DNA from: Russula earlei
Lineage: Eukaryota; Basidiomycota; Agaricomycetes; Russulales; Russulaceae
NCBI GenBank assembly: GCA_025769875.1
Contig: JAGFNK010001342.1
Span: 1 to 10,546, forward strand
Length of the DNA: 10,546 nucleotides
Direction: 5' to 3'
A program made the translations under genes and the position numbers. The notes under the pieces are model-generated. The model did not search any database. It was given only the letters and a program-made list of their open reading frames with translations, and was not told the DNA's origin. Positions within the stretch are counted from its first letter, which is position 1. Each line of letters starts with the position of its first letter. Below are positions 8,416 through 10,546 of this stretch, piece after piece.

Positions 8416-8431
8416 GTTTAGCGTCTCAAGG

Positions 8432-8452
8432 CTGAGTCAGATAATGACTCAG
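8432..8452. promoter_or_regulatory. Perfect inverted repeat with two TGAGTCA/TGACTCA sites
   Basis: CTGAGTCA (8432-8439), loop GATAA, TGACTCAG (8445-8452). Each arm contains TGASTCA, the known binding site of Gcn4/AP-1-type bZIP factors. It lies in the leader or LTR of element B. A regulatory role is inferred only. Confidence 0.35.
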
Positions 8453-8642
8453 TCCACAGACAGAGTCAATCTCCTGGTTTCACAGAAGAGGAGGATGATG
8501 AGAGAGAGGCAGAGGAGGAAGAGGGAACACAAGGGTTCCTTGAGGTGTGCTCAGGTTCAAGCAAGGTGTAAGCCAGCACAAACAAGTTGTGATTGAGAGA
8601 GTATACAAAGGCAAGGGATGTGACAGGAAATGGGACAAAGCT

Positions 8643-8681
8643 AAGCTGGGGCATTCCCCAGCTTTAACACGTGCTTAAATA
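8643..8681 (-). promoter_or_regulatory. TATA box and downstream hairpin in LTR B
   Basis: On the minus strand TATTTAAG (8681-8674) is followed after 9 bases by a perfect 9-bp stem (8664-8656 with 8651-8643, loop 8655-8652). A CACGTG E-box lies between them at 8668-8673. The arrangement parallels that in LTR A. Confidence 0.55.
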
Positions 8682-8785
8682 CTGTATGTAGTGAGGCTGT
8701 ACAGTACTATATGTGGAACAATAGATAAAAGGTGAGCCAATAGCAAAAGGAGATCAATGACAAGTGAAACACAAGGAGGGTAAAG

Positions 8786-8797
8786 TGACAGCTGTCA
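8786..8797. promoter_or_regulatory. 12-bp perfect palindrome TGACAGCTGTCA in presumed U3 of element B
   Basis: TGACAGCTGTCA reads the same on both strands and lies about 105 bases upstream of the TATA box of LTR B. It contains a CAGCTG E-box core flanked by TGTCA half-sites. It could bind a dimeric factor; no direct evidence. Confidence 0.3.
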
Positions 8798-8896
8798 ATC
8801 AATATCAAGGGATATGAAATGGTAACCAAAGGGACGAGGGTGACAGAAGAAACAATAACAGTTTAGTGATGAACCAACAAGGGGTAGATCATGACA

Positions 8897-9193
8897 TTTC
8901 TGCTTTTGACCTGCCACCTTGGTCACCCTCATTGGCCAGCACTGCAGTCTCTGCCACAGCAGCCTTGTATTTGTCCTTCAGCCTCTCATATGCCTCATTG
9001 TAGTCTGAGGCTTTTCAAGAGCATCAATAGCATAGACTTCTTCAATGGTATTTCCACCACCATTGTCAAGCCATGTTTCCTCTTAAGTAGAGATTGACTG
9101 TCCCTAAGATAGACAAGAGGTAAGTTTGTTATGTTTCTCCTTGATTTTTTCCTCAAGGGTGGCCAGGCCTTTTTTTTCAGGACCTGTAAAGGG
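8897..9193 (-). pseudogene. Decayed unidentified coding sequence interrupted by element B
   Basis: On the minus strand one frame from 9193 reads PEKKGLATLEEKIKEKHNKL, then TAG (9104-9106), TAA (9083-9085) and ETWLDNGGGNTIEEVYAI. Near 9010 a shift leads to ASDYNEAYERLKDKYKAAVA and ETAVLANEGDQGGRSKAEM, which ends at 8897 where the LTR of element B begins. The composition is protein-like and the two stops are one C-to-T step from Gln codons. A competing frame is open from 9342 to 8995 but looks like a shadow (runs of Leu and Lys). I cannot name the family; a transposase tail or a multicopy fungal gene are both possible. Confidence 0.45.
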
Positions 9194-9674
9194 CTATGCT
9201 TCTTTCCCATGGAGCAGAGGATGATGTAAGTGAGCCACCTTGGAACCACATGCAGACCACACGTGATGTGTGACACTTGGCCCCCCACACTTGCCTCCAT
9301 CCTGTCACCTTTTGTCTCCAGCCTTTGCCACACTACAACCACCTCATGCCCAATGTCAAGATCTTGATCACATCACCCACCCATCGCCACTGTCAAGACA
9401 CATACTGCTGATCACTAAGGACTCAGGAGCAGGTGGGCAAGGGTTGGAACAGTGGTACACGGCGAAGGCGGCGTTGAACAGGAGGACAAGCCAAACAACG
9501 AGGAGGTACCAGATGGGGACTGGTAGGTGTTGCAAGAGACAGAGGCAAAGGCTAGAGGCCAGTTGTAGCAAGGGGGCTTTAAACAAGGCAGTCGTAGAAG
9601 ATACCTTGAGGCGAGGGGAATCTTAGACTGAGTGGTTGCAGGGGAGTACCCAGGAAGATGAGAGTATCACAAAT
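9194..9674. other. Unassigned stretch without a convincing gene
   Basis: Open frames exist on both strands (plus 9270-9626, minus 9368-9586), but none shows a recognisable motif. The minus frame includes a hydrophobic run (VPIWYLLVVWLVLLF) that could be a membrane segment or chance. If the minus-strand TATA box at 9708-9715 is real, this would be its 5' transcribed region, leading toward the decayed coding sequence at 8897-9193. Confidence 0.4.
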
Positions 9675-9715
9675 GGACAGTCTGATGACTGCCATACTTC
9701 ATTGGGGCTTATATA
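9675..9715 (-). promoter_or_regulatory. Candidate minus-strand TATA box with downstream hairpin
   Basis: On the minus strand TATATAAG (9715-9708) is followed after 14 bases by GGCAGTC (9693-9687), loop ATCA, and GACTGTCC (9682-9675), a 7-bp stem with one bulged base. This is the same TATA-then-hairpin layout as in LTRs A and B, so it may be the promoter of a third, older LTR on this strand. No LTR ends were found. Confidence 0.35.
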
Positions 9716-9832
9716 CAGTACAGGGTCGATTACAAAGAACTGGGATATTCTAGACTCTTTGGTACCATCCAATAGGACTACAGAGGCATAACTTGCTTGT
9801 GTCAAGTTTCAGGCTACTGAGCGCATTACTGA

Positions 9833-9930
9833 TCATTGTGGAGCGATGACATCATTATGGTCACTGTGGAGCGCTTAGTGAGCCTATGAGGTCACTGTGG
9901 AGTCACTCATCAGCCATGATGTCATTGGAG
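9833..9930 (+). repeat. Imperfect tandem repeat, about 30-bp period
   Basis: TCATTGTGGAG (9833), TCACTGTGGAG (9861), TCACTGTGGAG (9892) and TCATTGGAG (9922) recur at spacings of 28, 31 and 30 bases with variable sequence between. TGATGTCA/TGACATCA-like motifs, resembling CREB/ATF half-sites, occur in and beside the array. Possibly an upstream activating region; function unknown. Confidence 0.5.
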
Positions 9931-10376
9931 CCTTGATGATGTCAGATGAGTTATGCAACAGTTTCTAAGAGTTTGTGCTGCTGTTTCAGGTTCCTGGTGG
10001 CTGGGTGCCATGTGGCTGCCACGCGATGATTACCCGATTAGGAAATGGGTGCCTGGTTGTGTTATAGTGCTTTGCAATAGCGATATCTTGCACTGCAGGA
10101 GGGATAGCCCAGTAAATGGAAGGGAGTTGGTAATGCAAATGAGAGAGGTCTCTCTTGAGTGAATAGGACCATCTACGGCCAGGACCTGGCTTTGGTTTTA
10201 ACAGCCACCAACCACGTGCGCACACCACGCCCTGGCTCCCTTGATGTGTCTGCGTCTCAAGCCTTTCATGACCACCTCAACCATCTCAACCAGTCGCAAT
10301 CCCCTTCAATGGCTCTGACTCCCTTTCACATTCTGATTCCTTCATTACTCAGCTTCCTCTAGTACTTCTGTCCTGT
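9931..10376. other. Unassigned stretch, probably partly LTR of the right-end element
   Basis: No gene is convincing on either strand: the minus ORF 9986-10228 and plus ORF 10159-10362 show no motif. Because poly(A) signals and a primer binding site follow immediately, part of this stretch is likely U3/R of a plus-strand LTR, but I could not find its left boundary. A short palindromic run GAGAGAGGTCTCTC is at 10141-10154. Confidence 0.35.
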
Positions 10377-10421
10377 AATAAAAAACCCGCTAGCTACTCT
10401 GTAGTAAAGAAAGAGAATAAA
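10377..10421 (+). promoter_or_regulatory. Two AATAAA poly(A) signals
   Basis: AATAAA occurs at 10377-10382 and 10416-10421, close upstream of the candidate primer binding site. In an LTR the poly(A) signal sits in R or U3 near the 3' end of the repeat, so the placement fits an LTR ending at about 10439. Confidence 0.45.
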
Positions 10422-10439
10422 GTTGCCCTTTGATTCTAC

Positions 10440-10448
10440 TGGTATCAG
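10440..10448 (+). promoter_or_regulatory. Candidate primer binding site (initiator tRNA-Met type)
   Basis: TGGTATCAG matches the first nine bases of the classical TGGTATCAGAGC primer binding site used by many Copia and Gypsy elements. It follows ...GATTCTAC and precedes an ATG by 11 bases, as expected just inside a 5' LTR. The match stops at nine bases (next bases CC rather than AG). Confidence 0.45.
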
Positions 10449-10459
10449 CCAGCACCAAA

Positions 10460-10546
10460 ATGACCGTGTGTGAGCCATCTTGCCCCCCCTCTTCTCCCTT
10501 CCCTCTCGTTCCTCCTCCTCCACTTGCTCTTGGCTCAAAAGTCTAC
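10460..10546 (+). CDS. Start of a Pro-rich ORF, probably Gag of a further LTR element (partial)
   Basis: ATG 10460-10462 opens 29 codons with no stop, in frame to the window edge, reading MTVCEPSCPPSSPF and then a Pro-rich run ending ALGSKVY. Placement just after the candidate primer binding site suggests the Gag start of an LTR element, perhaps Copia-like. The fragment is too short for a domain assignment; the pyrimidine-rich DNA here could also be a leader. Confidence 0.35.
   Translation, partial: MTVCEPSCPPSSPFPLVPPPPLALGSKVY

Larger units (their letters stand above)
6062..8896 (-). mobile_element. Element B: older Ty3/Gypsy retrotransposon, cut by element A
   Basis: Reading the minus strand from 8896 there is an LTR-like start, a leader, a long Gag, protease and the first part of RT, which ends at the LTR boundary of element A. 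The remaining RT, RNase H and integrase should lie to the left of element A, outside the window. Decay is heavier than in A: frameshifts near 8000, 7648, 7290, 7036 and 6215, and in-frame TGA codons at 7175-7177, 6637-6639 and 6320-6322. This fits it being the older of the two insertions. Confidence 0.85.
8394..8896 (-). repeat. Probable 5' LTR and leader of element B
   Basis: On the minus strand the sequence turns from a decayed coding sequence into TGTCATGATC at 8896, a typical TG-type LTR start, and then shows a TATA box and a hairpin. The end of the LTR cannot be fixed because the second copy is outside the window; it should lie between about 8600 and the candidate primer binding sites near 8393. 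Between about 8470 and 8525 the plus strand is purine-rich (GAGG/GAGA runs), that is, a pyrimidine-rich leader in the element's direction. Confidence 0.5.

Noticed and set aside
8466..8654. 62-codon minus-strand Ser-rich ORF
   Set aside because: The Ser run comes from a pyrimidine-rich leader within the LTR region of element B; no coding signature.
8876..8896. Plus-strand polypurine tract AACAAGGGG followed by an LTR start
   Set aside because: It resembles the tract of element A, but the coding sequence and promoter directions put a minus-strand LTR start at 8896 and no plus-strand element ends here. It remains an odd coincidence.
8995..9342. 115-codon minus-strand ORF
   Set aside because: Its C-terminal part is Leu/Lys-rich shadow sequence; the neighbouring frames give far more protein-like segments across the same bases.
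9368..9586. 72-codon minus-strand ORF with a hydrophobic stretch
   Set aside because: No motif, no start context and overlapping open frames on the plus strand; a chance membrane-like segment is more likely.
9986..10362. ORFs on minus 9986-10228 and plus 10159-10362
   Set aside because: Neither shows domains or repeats, and the position fits LTR or intergenic DNA.

Overview
The window is transposable-element DNA from a eukaryote, most likely a basidiomycete (Agaricomycete-type) fungus. That assignment is an inference from the kind of Ty3/Gypsy chromoviruses present and from fungal-style LTRs; no host gene confirms it. I see no bacterial gene organisation, RNA gene or CRISPR array.

Layout. 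(1) 1-6061, plus strand: element A, a chromodomain-bearing Ty3/Gypsy retrotransposon whose 5' LTR and Gag N-terminus lie left of the window. In order it holds Gag with a CCHC knuckle, Pol (protease, RT, RNase H, integrase, chromodomain), an extra third ORF after pol (ORF3) with two CCHC knuckles, a polypurine tract and a 3' LTR bounded by TGTCAC...GTGACA. (2) 6062-8896, minus strand: element B, an older and more broken Gypsy element. Its RT stops exactly at the LTR end of A, so A appears to have inserted into B. B reads 5' LTR/leader, long Gag with an unfamiliar N-terminal module, protease, start of RT. (3) 8897-about 9193, minus strand: a decayed unidentified coding sequence that stops where the LTR of B begins, so B appears to have inserted into it. 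(4) About 9200-10376: mostly unassigned DNA with a minus-strand TATA box plus hairpin and a short imperfect tandem repeat. (5) About 10377-10546: poly(A) signals, an initiator-tRNA-like primer binding site and an ATG starting a Pro-rich ORF, which look like the LTR end and start of a further plus-strand LTR element running off the right edge.

Neither A nor B is intact. A has eight in-frame stop codons and three frameshifts; B has three in-frame stops and five or more frameshifts. All eleven in-frame stops in the two elements are TGA, and the best-aligned ones fall where an Arg is expected, which points to CGA-to-TGA decay at CpG.

The most interesting items are ORF3 of element A (Ser/Pro-rich, PPxY motif, predicted coiled coil, double zinc knuckle), the N-terminal Gag module of element B that ends in a similar PPxY-EPP motif, a TATA box followed within about 10-15 nt by a hairpin at three separate promoters, and the nested three-layer insertion history. 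All statements rest on reading the sequence by eye; no alignment or database search was run.
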